From Phytophthora sp. 'mugwort' (lineage: Eukaryota > Oomycota > Peronosporomycetes > Peronosporales > Peronosporaceae), in contig JAUCEF010000127.1 in the NCBI GenBank assembly GCA_033558025.1, forward strand, positions 1 through 32,516: 32,516 nt of DNA, in the 5' to 3' direction. Shown here in pieces: positions 18,105 through 27,728 of this stretch. The translations under genes were made by a program, and so were the position numbers. Every line of letters begins with the position of its first letter. Positions within the stretch are counted from its first letter, which is position 1. The notes beneath the pieces are model-generated. The model searched no databases. It saw nothing but the letters and a program-made list of their open reading frames with translations, and was not told the DNA's origin.

Positions 18105-18485
18105 ATGTCAACAATTAATCAATTATTTTTAAAAAAACAAAAACGTTTAGAAAAAAAAAAAAGAAATAAAAGTCCAGCTTTAAAACAATGTCCTCAACGT
18201 AAAGGTATTTGTTTAAAAGTTTATAATACAACACCTAAAAAACCAAATTCTGCTATGCGTAAAGTAGCAAAAGTACACCTATCTAGTAGGTATACAATAA
18301 TTACTTATATTCCAGGTATTGGTCATACTTTACAAGAACATTCAATAGTATTAGTTAGAGGAGGTCGTGTAAAAGATTTACCTGGAGTAAAATATCATGT
18401 AATTCGTGGTAAATATGATTTATTAGGGATTTATTCTCGAAAAACATCAAGATCAAAATATGGAACTAAAATACGAAGAGTATAA
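18105..18485 (+). CDS. rps12: Ribosomal protein uS12
   Basis: 126 aa from the ATG at 18105. An upstream in-frame extension would run into trnV and is rejected. Decoding-centre protein of the small subunit. Diagnostic blocks: [46 protein letters not shown] (the site of classical streptomycin-resistance changes), [35 protein letters not shown] and the basic tail [11 protein letters not shown]. Overlaps the start of rps7 by 26 nt, the ancestral str-operon order rps12-rps7. Confidence 0.98.
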   Translation: MSTINQLFLKKQKRLEKKKRNKSPALKQCPQRKGICLKVYNTTPKKPNSAMRKVAKVHLSSRYTIITYIPGIGHTLQEHSIVLVRGGRVKDLPGVKYHVIRGKYDLLGIYSRKTSRSKYGTKIRRV

Positions 18486-18891
18486 AATAAAAAAATTATT
18501 TATAAATATGTTATTAAAAAAAGGAAAAAAAACTTGTTCTGAAAACATATTTATAAATATTTTAATTACTTTAAAAAAAATTACAAAACAAAAACCGAAT
18601 TTTATTTTATTTAAATCAATTGAAAATTTATTACCGAAATTAAAAGCAATAAGTATTCCAAATAAAAAACGAAATAAAAAAAAAAAAAAAAAAGATAGAT
18701 ATTTTTTAATGCTTTTAAATGAAGATAAACAAATTAAAAAATCGATATCGTGGTTACTTTTAAATGCAAATTTAAAAAACATAACAAACGAAATTATTCA
18801 AACTTCAAAAAATAAAAGTAAAACAATCAATACAAAAAAACAATATTATAAAAATATAAAAAAATTAAAATTTAATCTTATTTTTGATTAA
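18460..18891 (+). CDS. rps7: Ribosomal protein uS7
   Basis: 143 aa. Small-subunit head protein. Recognisable uS7 features: [24 protein letters not shown] near the N-terminus (the 'KFIN-LM--GKKS-AE-I' block), [12 protein letters not shown] in the middle, and [12 protein letters not shown] (corresponding to A--WL----R). The start at 18460 overlaps rps12 by 26 nt; an internal ATG at 18508 would cut into the conserved KLFIN block, so the longer form is preferred. A Lys-rich insertion (about residues 68-78) coincides with an A-rich homopolymer. Confidence 0.93.
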   Translation: MELKYEEYKIKKLFINMLLKKGKKTCSENIFINILITLKKITKQKPNFILFKSIENLLPKLKAISIPNKKRNKKKKKKDRYFLMLLNEDKQIKKSISWLLLNANLKNITNEIIQTSKNKSKTINTKKQYYKNIKKLKFNLIFD

Positions 18892-18951
18892 TTTTTTTAA
18901 AATACATTATTTATCATTAAATAATTAATTATTACAAATTATAAAATTCTT

Positions 18952-19866
18952 ATGAAAAATTATTATTATATTAATAAAAAAAATTTACAAATAGAAACTA
19001 CAACAAATGATTCTAATATCGATAAATTTCAAAATGATTTAAAAATTTTAAAAGAAATTAGTAATAATATACAAAATACACAAAAACATCCTTATCATTT
19101 AGTAGATCCAAGTCCTTGGCCTTTTATAATTTCTTTTGGACTTTTTTTTTTAACTTTTGGTGGTGCTATGTATTTTCATGGTTATATTGGCAGTAATTTC
19201 TTAATTTTAACAGGATTTTTAATGATTATTTTAACAATGTATACTTGGTTTCGTGATATAGTTAGAGAAGCTGTATATGAAGGTCAACATACTAAACAAG
19301 TACAATTAGGTTTAAGAAATGGTATGCTTTTATTTATTTTTAGTGAATTACTATTTTTTGTTAGTTTTTTTTGGGCTTTTTTTCATTCAGCTTTAGCACC
19401 AACACCTGAAATTGGATCTTTATGGCCACCATTAGGTATTGAAACTGTTAATGCTTGGGGTATTCCTTTATTAAATACTGTAATATTATTATCATCTGGG
19501 GCAACTATTACTTGGGCACACCATTCAATAGTTTTTGGTGATAGAAAAAATGCTATTTTAAGTTTAATTATTACAATTTTATTAGCTTTTTTTTTTACTT
19601 TAATTCAAGCCTATGAATATATTGAAAGTACTTTTTCAATTTCTGATAGTATTTATGGTACAACTTTTTTTTTATTAACAGGTTTTCATGGTATTCACGT
19701 TATTGTAGGTACTATTTTTATTATAGTAAGTACTATTAGATTAATTAATCATCATTTTACAAAACAACATCATTTCGGTTTTGAAGCTGCAGCTTGGTAT
19801 TGGCATTTTGTAGATGTTGTTTGGTTATTTTTATTTGTAGCAGTTTACTGGTGGGGAGGTAATTAA
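18952..19866 (+). CDS. cox3: Cytochrome c oxidase subunit III with N-terminal extension
   Basis: 304 aa. Complex IV subunit without cofactors. The family core begins at TQKHPYHLVDPSPWPFIISF (about residue 43) and runs through WFRDIVREAVYEGQHTKQVQLGLR, LLFFVSFFWAFFHSALAPTPEIG, AYEYIESTF and the C-terminal GFEAAAWYWHFVDVVWLFLFVAVYWWGG. The only in-frame ATG before the core gives about 42 extra residues (charged, Asn/Lys-rich). No ATG is available close to the usual start, so either the protein has an unusual N-terminal extension or it starts on a non-ATG codon such as ATT/ATA near residue 36. Confidence 0.97.
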   Translation: MKNYYYINKKNLQIETTTNDSNIDKFQNDLKILKEISNNIQNTQKHPYHLVDPSPWPFIISFGLFFLTFGGAMYFHGYIGSNFLILTGFLMIILTMYTWFRDIVREAVYEGQHTKQVQLGLRNGMLLFIFSELLFFVSFFWAFFHSALAPTPEIGSLWPPLGIETVNAWGIPLLNTVILLSSGATITWAHHSIVFGDRKNAILSLIITILLAFFFTLIQAYEYIESTFSISDSIYGTTFFLLTGFHGIHVIVGTIFIIVSTIRLINHHFTKQHHFGFEAAAWYWHFVDVVWLFLFVAVYWWGGN

Positions 19867-19890
19867 TTTATTAAAAAATTAATAATTTTT

Positions 19891-20610
19891 ATGGTTAGTC
19901 CTTTAGAACAATTTGAAATTTTACCTATTTTTCAAATACCTTTTGTATTTACTAATGCTTCTTTAATTTTAGTAATAGGTTTAGTTTATTTATATATATT
20001 TACATGTATAAAAACTAAATTTATTCCAACACGTTTTCAACAAATTTTTGAAATGATTTTTAATATTACAATTGAATTAACTTATTCTAGTATAGGAAAA
20101 GCTGGTAAATATTTTGTTTCATTAATTTTTGTTGTTTTTTTTTTTATTTTATTATGTAATTTAATAGGAATGATTCCATACAGTTTTACTATAACAAGTC
20201 ATTTAATTATTACGTTTACTTTAGCATTAACAATTTATTTAGGTTTTAATTTAATTGGAATTAAAAAACATAAATTTAATTTTTTAAATTTATTATTACC
20301 TAGTGGTGCAAGTATAGCATTAGTTCCCATCTTAGTACCTATTGAATTAGTTTCATACATTTTTCGTGTAATTAGTTTACCTGTACGATTATTTGCAAAT
20401 ATGATGGCTGGACATACTTTATTAAAAGTAATTGCAGGTTTTGCTTGGGCTATGTTAAATGTAAATAGTTTTATTTTTATGGCACATTTTATTCCATTAA
20501 TAATTATTGTATTATTGGTTGGTTTAGAAATTGCTGTAGCTTTAATTCAGGCATATGTGTTTACGATTTTAACGTGTATGTATATAAATGATGCTTTAAA
20601 TTTACATTAA
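19891..20610 (+). CDS. atp6: ATP synthase F0 subunit a
   Basis: 239 aa. Forms the proton half-channels of complex V against the c-ring. The essential Arg is in SLPVRLFANMMAGHTLLKV (about residue 161). The C-terminal helix GLEIAVALIQAYVFTILTCMYINDALNLH has the conserved Glu and Gln. N-terminus SPLEQFEILPIF is typical. 24 nt downstream of cox3. Confidence 0.98.
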   Translation: MVSPLEQFEILPIFQIPFVFTNASLILVIGLVYLYIFTCIKTKFIPTRFQQIFEMIFNITIELTYSSIGKAGKYFVSLIFVVFFFILLCNLIGMIPYSFTITSHLIITFTLALTIYLGFNLIGIKKHKFNFLNLLLPSGASIALVPILVPIELVSYIFRVISLPVRLFANMMAGHTLLKVIAGFAWAMLNVNSFIFMAHFIPLIIIVLLVGLEIAVALIQAYVFTILTCMYINDALNLH

Positions 20611-20646
20611 TAAAATATACAAAAATAAGATATAATATTTTATATT

Positions 20647-20720
20647 GGAAAAATAGCTCAGTTGGTTAGAGTGGTAGCTTGTCACGCTATAAGTCGCGGG
20701 TTCAAGTCCCGTTTTTTCCG
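20647..20720 (+). tRNA. trnD(guc): tRNA-Asp (anticodon GUC)
   Basis: 74 nt. The acceptor ggaaaaa/tttttcc is perfect, the anticodon loop is ttGTCac with stem gtagc/gctat, the T arm is GCGGG-TTCAAGT-CCCGT, and the discriminator is G. Confidence 0.94.
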
Positions 20721-20754
20721 TTTAAATTTATTATATTTAAAAAAATTTATAAAT

Positions 20755-21108
20755 ATGTTATTAAATTATTCAAATATTTTTATATTCTTAATATTAAGTT
20801 TATTTTTATCAATTTTAATTTTCATTTTATCTTTTAGTTTAATTAAACAAAAAGATGATTTAGAAAAGTTAACAGCCTATGAATGTGGATTTAATCCTTA
20901 TGATGATGCTAGAAAAATTTTTGATGTAAAATTTTATTTAGTAGCTATCCTTTTTATTATTTTTGATTTAGAAGCTGTTTTTATTTTTCCTTGGGTTTTA
21001 ACTTTAAGTTCAAATTTTTCATGGGGATTTTGGACTATGATTGAATTTTTAGTTGAATTAGTTATAGGTTTTATTTATATTTGGTGTAGTGATGCTTTAG
21101 AATGGTAA
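20755..21108 (+). CDS. nad3: NADH dehydrogenase subunit 3
   Basis: 117 aa from the ATG at 20755; an in-frame upstream extension runs through trnD and is rejected. Complex I membrane subunit near the quinone tunnel. Diagnostic loop: LTAYECGFNPYDDARKIFDVKFYLVAILFIIFDLEAVFIFPW, with the conserved Cys of the active/deactive switch (YECGF). C-terminal segment WTMIEFLVELVIGFIYIW. Confidence 0.98.
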   Translation: MLLNYSNIFIFLILSLFLSILIFILSFSLIKQKDDLEKLTAYECGFNPYDDARKIFDVKFYLVAILFIIFDLEAVFIFPWVLTLSSNFSWGFWTMIEFLVELVIGFIYIWCSDALEW

Positions 21109-21574
<466 letters not shown>

Positions 21575-21591
21575 TTAAAATTAAATCCTGA

Positions 21592-21625
21592 AAAATATGA
21601 TAAAAATTAATTTTTATCGTATTTT
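21592..21625. terminator. 17-bp loopless hairpin after atp9
   Basis: Arms 21592-21608 and 21609-21625 are complementary over all 17 positions (16 Watson-Crick plus one G:U in RNA), centred on AATT. It lies 18 nt after the atp9 stop. A highly expressed gene followed by a strong hairpin suggests a 3'-end or stability element. Confidence 0.5.
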
Positions 21626-21737
21626 ATGTTATATATATACTAATACTGGTTATAGTATTTATTTTAGAAAAAAAATTATTTATTTTTTTAATATATAAAT
21701 ATTTATAATTATAAATATTTATAATTATTTTTTATTT

Positions 21738-22304
21738 ATGAAAGTATTAAAAAAATTTAGTCAATATTTATTACAGATTTTACCAATAATAAATTATACT
21801 TTATATAAAAATGAATTATGTATAAATATTTCTACAAAAAATTTAATTCCTATTTTATTTTTTTTAAAAAATCATACAAATACTCAATTTAAAGTATTAT
21901 CAGAAATTTGTGTTATAGATTATATTAATAAAAAAAAACGTTTTGAAATAATTTATAATTTATTAAGTATTCGTTTTAATAGTCGTTTAAAAATTAAAAT
22001 AATAATTAATGAATTACAACCGGTAGATTCAATTATAAAAATATATCAATCAGCCAATTGGTGTGAAAGAGAAGTTTGGGATATGTTTGGTATTTTTTTT
22101 TTATACCATCCCGATTTAAGACGGATTTTAACAGATTATGGTTTTGAAGGACATCCTTTACGTAAAGATTTCCCTTTAAGTGGTTTTTTAGAAATTTTTT
22201 ATAATGAATTAAAAAAACGTGTTGTTTATGAACCCATTAATTTATCACAACAATACCGATTATTTGAATTTAATAATCCTTGGAATAATAAAATAAATAT
22301 GTAA
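21738..22304 (+). CDS. nad9: NADH dehydrogenase subunit 9 (30-kDa)
   Basis: 188 aa. Peripheral-arm subunit of complex I, partner of Nad7. The C-terminal signature is present: SANWCEREVWDMFGIFFLYHPDLRRILTDYGFEGHPLRKDFPLSG (split over about residues 105-149). N-terminal half carries the SEICVIDYI strand. No break. Confidence 0.97.
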   Translation: MKVLKKFSQYLLQILPIINYTLYKNELCINISTKNLIPILFFLKNHTNTQFKVLSEICVIDYINKKKRFEIIYNLLSIRFNSRLKIKIIINELQPVDSIIKIYQSANWCEREVWDMFGIFFLYHPDLRRILTDYGFEGHPLRKDFPLSGFLEIFYNELKKRVVYEPINLSQQYRLFEFNNPWNNKINM

Positions 22305-22351
22305 TATTTTATTAATTATTTTTGCTTTTAGGTAATTTTTCATTTCATATT

Positions 22352-23527
22352 ATGAGATGGAATAAAAAATCATTATTTGCGATTCTTAATAATCATTTAA
22401 TAGATTATCCTACACCTATTAATTTAAATTATTTTTTTGGATTCGGTTCGTTAGCTGGTATTATGTTAGTAATACAAATTTTAACAGGTATTTTTTTAGC
22501 AATGCATTATACTCCACATATTGATTTAGCTTTTAATAGTGTTGAACATATTATGAGAGATGTAAATAATGGTTGGTTAATTAGATATACACATGCAAAT
22601 GGAGCATCTTTTTTTTTTATTGTTGTATATATTCATATTTTTCGTGGTTTATATTATGGTTCTTATATCACACCAAGAGAAGCTATATGGTCTTCTGGTG
22701 TAATTATTTTTATTTTAATGATGGCTACAGCTTTTATGGGTTATGTTTTACCTTGGGGACAAATGAGTTTTTGGGGTGCAACTGTTATTACTAATTTATT
22801 TTCTGCAATACCCTTAATAGGAAAAGATATTGTTGATTGGCTTTGGGGCGGATTTGCTGTTGATAATCCAACATTAAATCGTTTTTTTAGTTTACATTTT
22901 ACATTACCTTTTATAATTGTGGGTGCCGTATTGATACATTTAATTTTATTACATGAAGTTGGTTCAAATAATCCTTTAGGTATTACATTAAAAAATGAAA
23001 ATATACCTTTTTATCCATATTTTTATACTAAAGATTTATTTGGATTAATGATCTTATTTTTGATTTTCTTTATTTTTATTTTTTTTTATCCTAATACATT
23101 AGGTCATCCCGATAATTATATTGAAGCAAATCCAATGAAAACACCTTTACATATCGTACCAGAATGGTATTTTTTACCGTTTTATGCAATTTTAAGATCT
23201 ATTCCTAATAAAATTGGCGGTGTTATAGCTATGTTTGGTTCATTACTTATTTTATTAACAATACCTTTTACAAATTCATCTGAAATTAGAAGTACAGCTT
23301 TTAGACCTATATTTAAAATTTGTTATTGGTTATTAGTTATAGCTTTTTTATTATTAGGTTGGGTTGGACAATGTCCAGTTGAATATCCTTATACTGAAAT
23401 TGGTATTATAAGTATGATTTATTATTTTTTTTTTTTTATAATAATTATACCATTTTTAGGTAAATTAGAAACTTATTTAGTACGTTATAATATTAATAAA
23501 AAATCTTTAATAAATAAAAATAAATAA
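22352..23527 (+). CDS. cob: Apocytochrome b
   Basis: 391 aa from the ATG at 22352 ([22 protein letters not shown]). The frame is open 10 codons upstream, but that part is not conserved. Complex III subunit with two b hemes; axial His pairs lie in helices B ([21 protein letters not shown]) and D ([20 protein letters not shown]). Quinol-site PEWY is present ([21 protein letters not shown]). Its stop lies only 7 nt before the left end of the inverted repeat, so the gene itself is intact but its normal 3' neighbour may be missing. Confidence 0.98.
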   Translation: MRWNKKSLFAILNNHLIDYPTPINLNYFFGFGSLAGIMLVIQILTGIFLAMHYTPHIDLAFNSVEHIMRDVNNGWLIRYTHANGASFFFIVVYIHIFRGLYYGSYITPREAIWSSGVIIFILMMATAFMGYVLPWGQMSFWGATVITNLFSAIPLIGKDIVDWLWGGFAVDNPTLNRFFSLHFTLPFIIVGAVLIHLILLHEVGSNNPLGITLKNENIPFYPYFYTKDLFGLMILFLIFFIFIFFYPNTLGHPDNYIEANPMKTPLHIVPEWYFLPFYAILRSIPNKIGGVIAMFGSLLILLTIPFTNSSEIRSTAFRPIFKICYWLLVIAFLLLGWVGQCPVEYPYTEIGIISMIYYFFFFIIIIPFLGKLETYLVRYNINKKSLINKNK

Positions 23528-23534
23528 TTTAAAT

Positions 23535-25106
23535 TGTATTCATTGTACACGTTGTGTACGTTTTGCTAATGAAATTTGTGGAATTGACGGTTTAGGTACA
23601 ACAGGTCGTGGTAATAAAACTGAAATTAATTTTTATTCTTCAAATATTTTTAAATCCGAATTTTCTGGTAATTTAGTAGATTTATGTCCTGTTGGTGCAT
23701 TAACTTCTAAACCCTATACTTTTAAAGCACGTTCTTGGGAATTAAAAAAAAAAGAGGGTATTGCTATTTTAGATAGTATTGGTTCAAATATTAAAATTGA
23801 TATTTTTAATAATGAAATTATACGTATTTTACCTAAAACTAATTTTAATATTAATAAAGAATGGATATCAGATAAAACAAGATATTTTTTTGATAGTTTA
23901 AAATATCAACGATTAAAATATCCATTATTAAAAGATAATCAAAACAATTTTCATAGGATTTCTTGGTTAGATGCTCTAAATATTATTAATAAAAAATTGA
24001 TAATTACAGATAGTTTTAATGCTAAAAGTATTATTGGTGATTTAACTGATTTAGAATCTCTTTTTTTATTAAAAAAAAATTTAAATAAATTAGGAATTTC
24101 AAATGTAAATTATGAACAATTTTTAAAAAATCGACAAATTAAGATAAATTCTGATTTAGCTTCAAATTTTTTATTTAATAATACTTTAAAATCTATTGAA
24201 GAATCTGATGTTTGTTTAATAATTGGTAGTGATATTCGTCAAGAAGGTTCTATTTTAAATATTCATTTAATTAATCGTTTAAAAAAAGGAAATTTTAAAA
24301 TAGCATATATCGGTAATAAAATTAATTTTACTTATCCAGTAAAACATTTAGGATTAACTTTTAAAACTTTAATAAATATTATTTTAGGAAAACATGTATT
24401 TTGTAAACAATTAAAAAAAGCAAAAAAACCTTTAATTATTATAGGTAGTAATATTTTAAATCAAAAAAATGGTTTTTTTTTATTATCAAAATTAAAAAAT
24501 TTATCATTTATTAACCATAATATTAATTTCTTTAATTTTCAAACTTCTTTAATTAATTTTTTTGAAATTACTTTTCCAAAATCATTAAATATGTTAAATA
24601 ATTCAAAATTATATTATTTATTTAATACAAATTTACAAAATAAATTAAAAATAACTAAAAATAGTTTTGTTATTTATCAAGGACATCATTTTACTAAAGA
24701 TGCTCAAAATTCAAATCTAATTTTACCTGGATTAACTTTTTTAGAAAAAAATGGAATGTATATTAATTTAGAAGGTTTTATTCAAAAAAATGAACAAATT
24801 TTAAATGTAAATATAGAACAACGTAAAGATTCTATAATTTATAGAAATCTTTATAAATTTTTATTAAATAAAAATCAATCTAAATCAGAAGCTTTTTTAA
24901 AAATTAAAGATATTTTACCTTATTTATTAAAAAAAAAAATAAAAATTATTTATAATTTTAGTTTTAATAAAAAATTTTTAAAAATTAATATTAATTTTTT
25001 AGATTCATTAATTAAAAATAATTATTATACAAATATATTAGAACAATATTCAAAAATATTGATTAATTCTAATAAAATTTTCAAAAATCAATCAAAATTA
25101 TTATGA
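23535..25106 (+). pseudogene. nad11: 5'-truncated nad11 copy in the left arm
   Basis: Identical in protein sequence to residues from [14 protein letters not shown] onward in the full copy (27725-29730), but missing the N-terminal [2Fe-2S] and first [4Fe-4S] ligands. It begins 7 nt after the cob stop. The frame is open from inside the cob 3' end, yet no ATG precedes the conserved region; the nearest conserved Met (MTRCIHC) was lost at the repeat boundary. It ends with TGA overlapping the ATG of nad1 (ATGA). Probably non-functional, unless read through from cob or trans-assembled. Confidence 0.85.
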
Positions 25107-26082
25107 TATACACAATTTTAAAATTTTTAATTTTCATATTACCTTTATTAATTGCTGTGGCTTATTTTACTTTAGTTGAACGTAAAATATTAGCTTCTAT
25201 TCAAAGAAGAAGAGGACCTAATGTTGTAGGTACTTTTGGATTATTACAACCATTAGCTGATGGTCTTAAATTATTCGTAAAAGAAACAATTTTACCAAGT
25301 AATGCTGATGTAATTTTATTTATATTTGCACCTATTTTAGCTTTTTTTTTAAGTCTATTAAGTTGGACAATAATACCTTTAGGTTTTGGTATGTTTTTTA
25401 CTGAATTAAATATTGGTATTTTATATTTAATAGCAATTTCATCTTTAGGTGTATACGGTGTTATTATAGGTGGTTGGTCAAGTAATTCTAAATATTCGTT
25501 TTTAGGGGCTTTAAGATCAACAGCACAAATGATTTCATATGAATTAACTATTGGGTTTTCAATTCTTTCAGTAATTGTTTGTGCAAAATCTTTAAATTTA
25601 ATTTCTATTATTTGGCACAAAAAACGGTATGGTATTGTTTTCCTCTTTTTCCTATTTTTATAATTTTTTTTATATCTTGTTTAGCAGAAACAAATCGACA
25701 TCCCTTTGATTTACCTGAAGCTGAAGCTGAATTAGTTTCAGGTTATAATGTAGAATATTCTGCAATGGGTTTTGCATTATTTTTTTTAGGTGAATATGCT
25801 AATATGTTATTAATGAGTAGTTTAACTACGATTTTATTTTTAGGTGGTTGGTTAGCACCTTTCCCTTTTAGTATAAATTGTATTAATTTTTTACCCGGAT
25901 CTTTTTGGTTTAGTATTAAAATTTGTTTTTTTGTTGTTTTATTTGTAGTTGCTCGAGCTATTTTACCTCGATATCGTTATGACCAATTAATGCGTTTAGG
26001 TTGGAAAGTATTTCTACCTTTTTCATTATCCTGGTTTTTATATACTGCAAGTATTTTAATAAGTTTTAATTGGTTAATTTAA
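25103..26082 (+). pseudogene. nad1: nad1, left-arm copy with a one-base deletion
   Basis: Same gene as 26748-27728 but one G short: the coding GGG (CCC at 27215-27217 on plus) is GG at 25614-25615. The frame therefore changes after SIIW, and the ORF ends at 25661-25663. The rest of the protein ([14 protein letters not shown] onward) is intact in the next frame to the TAA at 26080-26082. Because every other position pairs with the intact arm without net indel, this is either a very recent mutation or a consensus error. I label it pseudogene as written, but the biological gene is likely intact. Confidence 0.85.
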
Positions 26083-26084
26083 TT

Positions 26085-26387
26085 ATGAATATTTTAAATC
26101 ATTTTATTTTTACTTTTTTTTTATTCTGTCTTGGATTATTTGGTATAATTTTAAATAGACAGAATATTATTATTATTTTAATGTCTATTGAATTATTATT
26201 ATTATCAATTAATTTAAATTTTATTTATTTTGCAGTTTTAATTGATGATATAATAGGACAAGTTTTTTCTTTATTAATTTTAACAGTAGCTGCAGCAGAA
26301 TCAGCTATTGGATTAGCTATTATGATTATTTTCTTTAAATTATATGGAGATATTTCAATTTATAAAATAAATTTATTATCATTATAA
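26085..26387 (+). CDS. nad4L: NADH dehydrogenase subunit 4L (left-arm copy)
   Basis: 100 aa from the ATG at 26085, 2 nt after the nad1 stop. The frame is open 5 codons upstream into nad1, not used. Complex I membrane subunit. Family features: GLFGIILNRQNIIIILMSIELLLLSINLNFI with the conserved Glu (SIELLL), and LTVAAAESAIGLAIMI with the second Glu. Identical to the right-arm copy. Its 3' 53 nt are repeated again directly downstream (26393-26445). Confidence 0.96.
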   Translation: MNILNHFIFTFFLFCLGLFGIILNRQNIIIILMSIELLLLSINLNFIYFAVLIDDIIGQVFSLLILTVAAAESAIGLAIMIIFFKLYGDISIYKINLLSL

Positions 26388-26445
26388 TAAATTTATTTTC
26401 TTTAAATTATATGGAGATATTTCAATTTATAAAATAAATTTATTA
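26326..26445. repeat. 53-nt direct repeat at the palindrome centre
   Basis: Bases 26326-26378 (3' part of nad4L) recur at 26393-26445 with a 67-nt offset. The second copy is also the perfect reverse complement of 26452-26504 in the right arm. The centre can therefore fold with a 6-nt loop (26446-26451) instead of the 31-nt spacer (26400-26430) implied by the long arms. The short ATAAATTTATT sequence on both sides is a plausible slippage microhomology. Confidence 0.85.
26400..26430. other. 31-nt unpaired centre of the palindrome
   Basis: The only bases between the two long arms not matched in the main register. They are themselves a copy of internal nad4L sequence (part of the direct repeat), so the centre contains no unique DNA. 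Confidence 0.8.
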
Positions 26446-26745
26446 TAATGATAATAAATTTATTTTATAAATTGAAATATCTCCATATAATTTAAAGAAA
26501 ATAATCATAATAGCTAATCCAATAGCTGATTCTGCTGCAGCTACTGTTAAAATTAATAAAGAAAAAACTTGTCCTATTATATCATCAATTAAAACTGCAA
26601 AATAAATAAAATTTAAATTAATTGATAATAATAATAATTCAATAGACATTAAAATAATAATAATATTCTGTCTATTTAAAATTATACCAAATAATCCAAG
26701 ACAGAATAAAAAAAAAGTAAAAATAAAATGATTTAAAATATTCAT
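26443..26745 (-). CDS. nad4L: NADH dehydrogenase subunit 4L (right-arm copy)
   Basis: 100 aa, identical to the left-arm copy. The stop codon is only 55 nt from the left-copy stop, tail to tail across the palindrome centre. It follows nad1 in the order nad11-nad1-nad4L. Confidence 0.96.
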   Translation of the reverse strand: MNILNHFIFTFFLFCLGLFGIILNRQNIIIILMSIELLLLSINLNFIYFAVLIDDIIGQVFSLLILTVAAAESAIGLAIMIIFFKLYGDISIYKINLLSL

Positions 26746-26747
26746 AA

Positions 26748-27728
26748 TTAAATTAACCAATTAAAACTTATTAAAATACTTGCAGTATATAAAAACCAGG
26801 ATAATGAAAAAGGTAGAAATACTTTCCAACCTAAACGCATTAATTGGTCATAACGATATCGAGGTAAAATAGCTCGAGCAACTACAAATAAAACAACAAA
26901 AAAACAAATTTTAATACTAAACCAAAAAGATCCGGGTAAAAAATTAATACAATTTATACTAAAAGGGAAAGGTGCTAACCAACCACCTAAAAATAAAATC
27001 GTAGTTAAACTACTCATTAATAACATATTAGCATATTCACCTAAAAAAAATAATGCAAAACCCATTGCAGAATATTCTACATTATAACCTGAAACTAATT
27101 CAGCTTCAGCTTCAGGTAAATCAAAGGGATGTCGATTTGTTTCTGCTAAACAAGATATAAAAAAAATTATAAAAATAGGAAAAAGAGGAAAACAATACCA
27201 TACCGTTTTTTGTGCCCAAATAATAGAAATTAAATTTAAAGATTTTGCACAAACAATTACTGAAAGAATTGAAAACCCAATAGTTAATTCATATGAAATC
27301 ATTTGTGCTGTTGATCTTAAAGCCCCTAAAAACGAATATTTAGAATTACTTGACCAACCACCTATAATAACACCGTATACACCTAAAGATGAAATTGCTA
27401 TTAAATATAAAATACCAATATTTAATTCAGTAAAAAACATACCAAAACCTAAAGGTATTATTGTCCAACTTAATAGACTTAAAAAAAAAGCTAAAATAGG
27501 TGCAAATATAAATAAAATTACATCAGCATTACTTGGTAAAATTGTTTCTTTTACGAATAATTTAAGACCATCAGCTAATGGTTGTAATAATCCAAAAGTA
27601 CCTACAACATTAGGTCCTCTTCTTCTTTGAATAGAAGCTAATATTTTACGTTCAACTAAAGTAAAATAAGCCACAGCAATTAATAAAGGTAATATGAAAA
27701 TTAAAAATTTTAAAATTGTGTATATCAT
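26748..27728 (-). CDS. nad1: NADH dehydrogenase subunit 1 (intact copy)
   Basis: 326 aa, full length. Complex I subunit at the junction of membrane and peripheral arms, forming the quinone tunnel entrance. Diagnostic blocks: [36 protein letters not shown], and [31 protein letters not shown] (conserved acidic E-channel residues). Start ATG overlaps the nad11 stop (ATGA), indicating one transcript and possible translational coupling. It retains the GGG missing in the left copy. Confidence 0.98.
   Translation of the reverse strand: MIYTILKFLIFILPLLIAVAYFTLVERKILASIQRRRGPNVVGTFGLLQPLADGLKLFVKETILPSNADVILFIFAPILAFFLSLLSWTIIPLGFGMFFTELNIGILYLIAISSLGVYGVIIGGWSSNSKYSFLGALRSTAQMISYELTIGFSILSVIVCAKSLNLISIIWAQKTVWYCFPLFPIFIIFFISCLAETNRHPFDLPEAEAELVSGYNVEYSAMGFALFFLGEYANMLLMSSLTTILFLGGWLAPFPFSINCINFLPGSFWFSIKICFFVVLFVVARAILPRYRYDQLMRLGWKVFLPFSLSWFLYTASILISFNWLI

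Larger units (their letters stand above)
23535..26399 (+). repeat. Left arm of large palindrome
   Basis: The 2,865-nt arm is reverse-complementary to 26431-29296. The left end is fixed by TGTATTCATTG: just outside, this copy continues into cob, whereas the other copy continues into nad11. Coordinates of paired positions sum to 52831 across nad11 and the nad1 start, and to 52830 after position 25615. So the arms differ in length by one base only. It contains a truncated nad11, nad1 and nad4L. Confidence 0.9.

Noticed and set aside
18453..18782. 109-codon minus-strand ORF opposite rps7
   Set aside because: Shadow of rps7, whose sense protein has the conserved uS7 blocks.
20662..20754. Upstream extension of nad3
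   Set aside because: Lies in trnD; the ATG at 20755 gives standard length.
23997..25106. Separate 369-codon gene in the left arm
   Set aside because: It is the part of the truncated nad11 copy after a TTG; the identical sequence continues upstream in the right arm.
25201..25620. 139-codon minus-strand ORF opposite nad1 (left arm)
   Set aside because: Antisense to conserved nad1; opened by codon bias.
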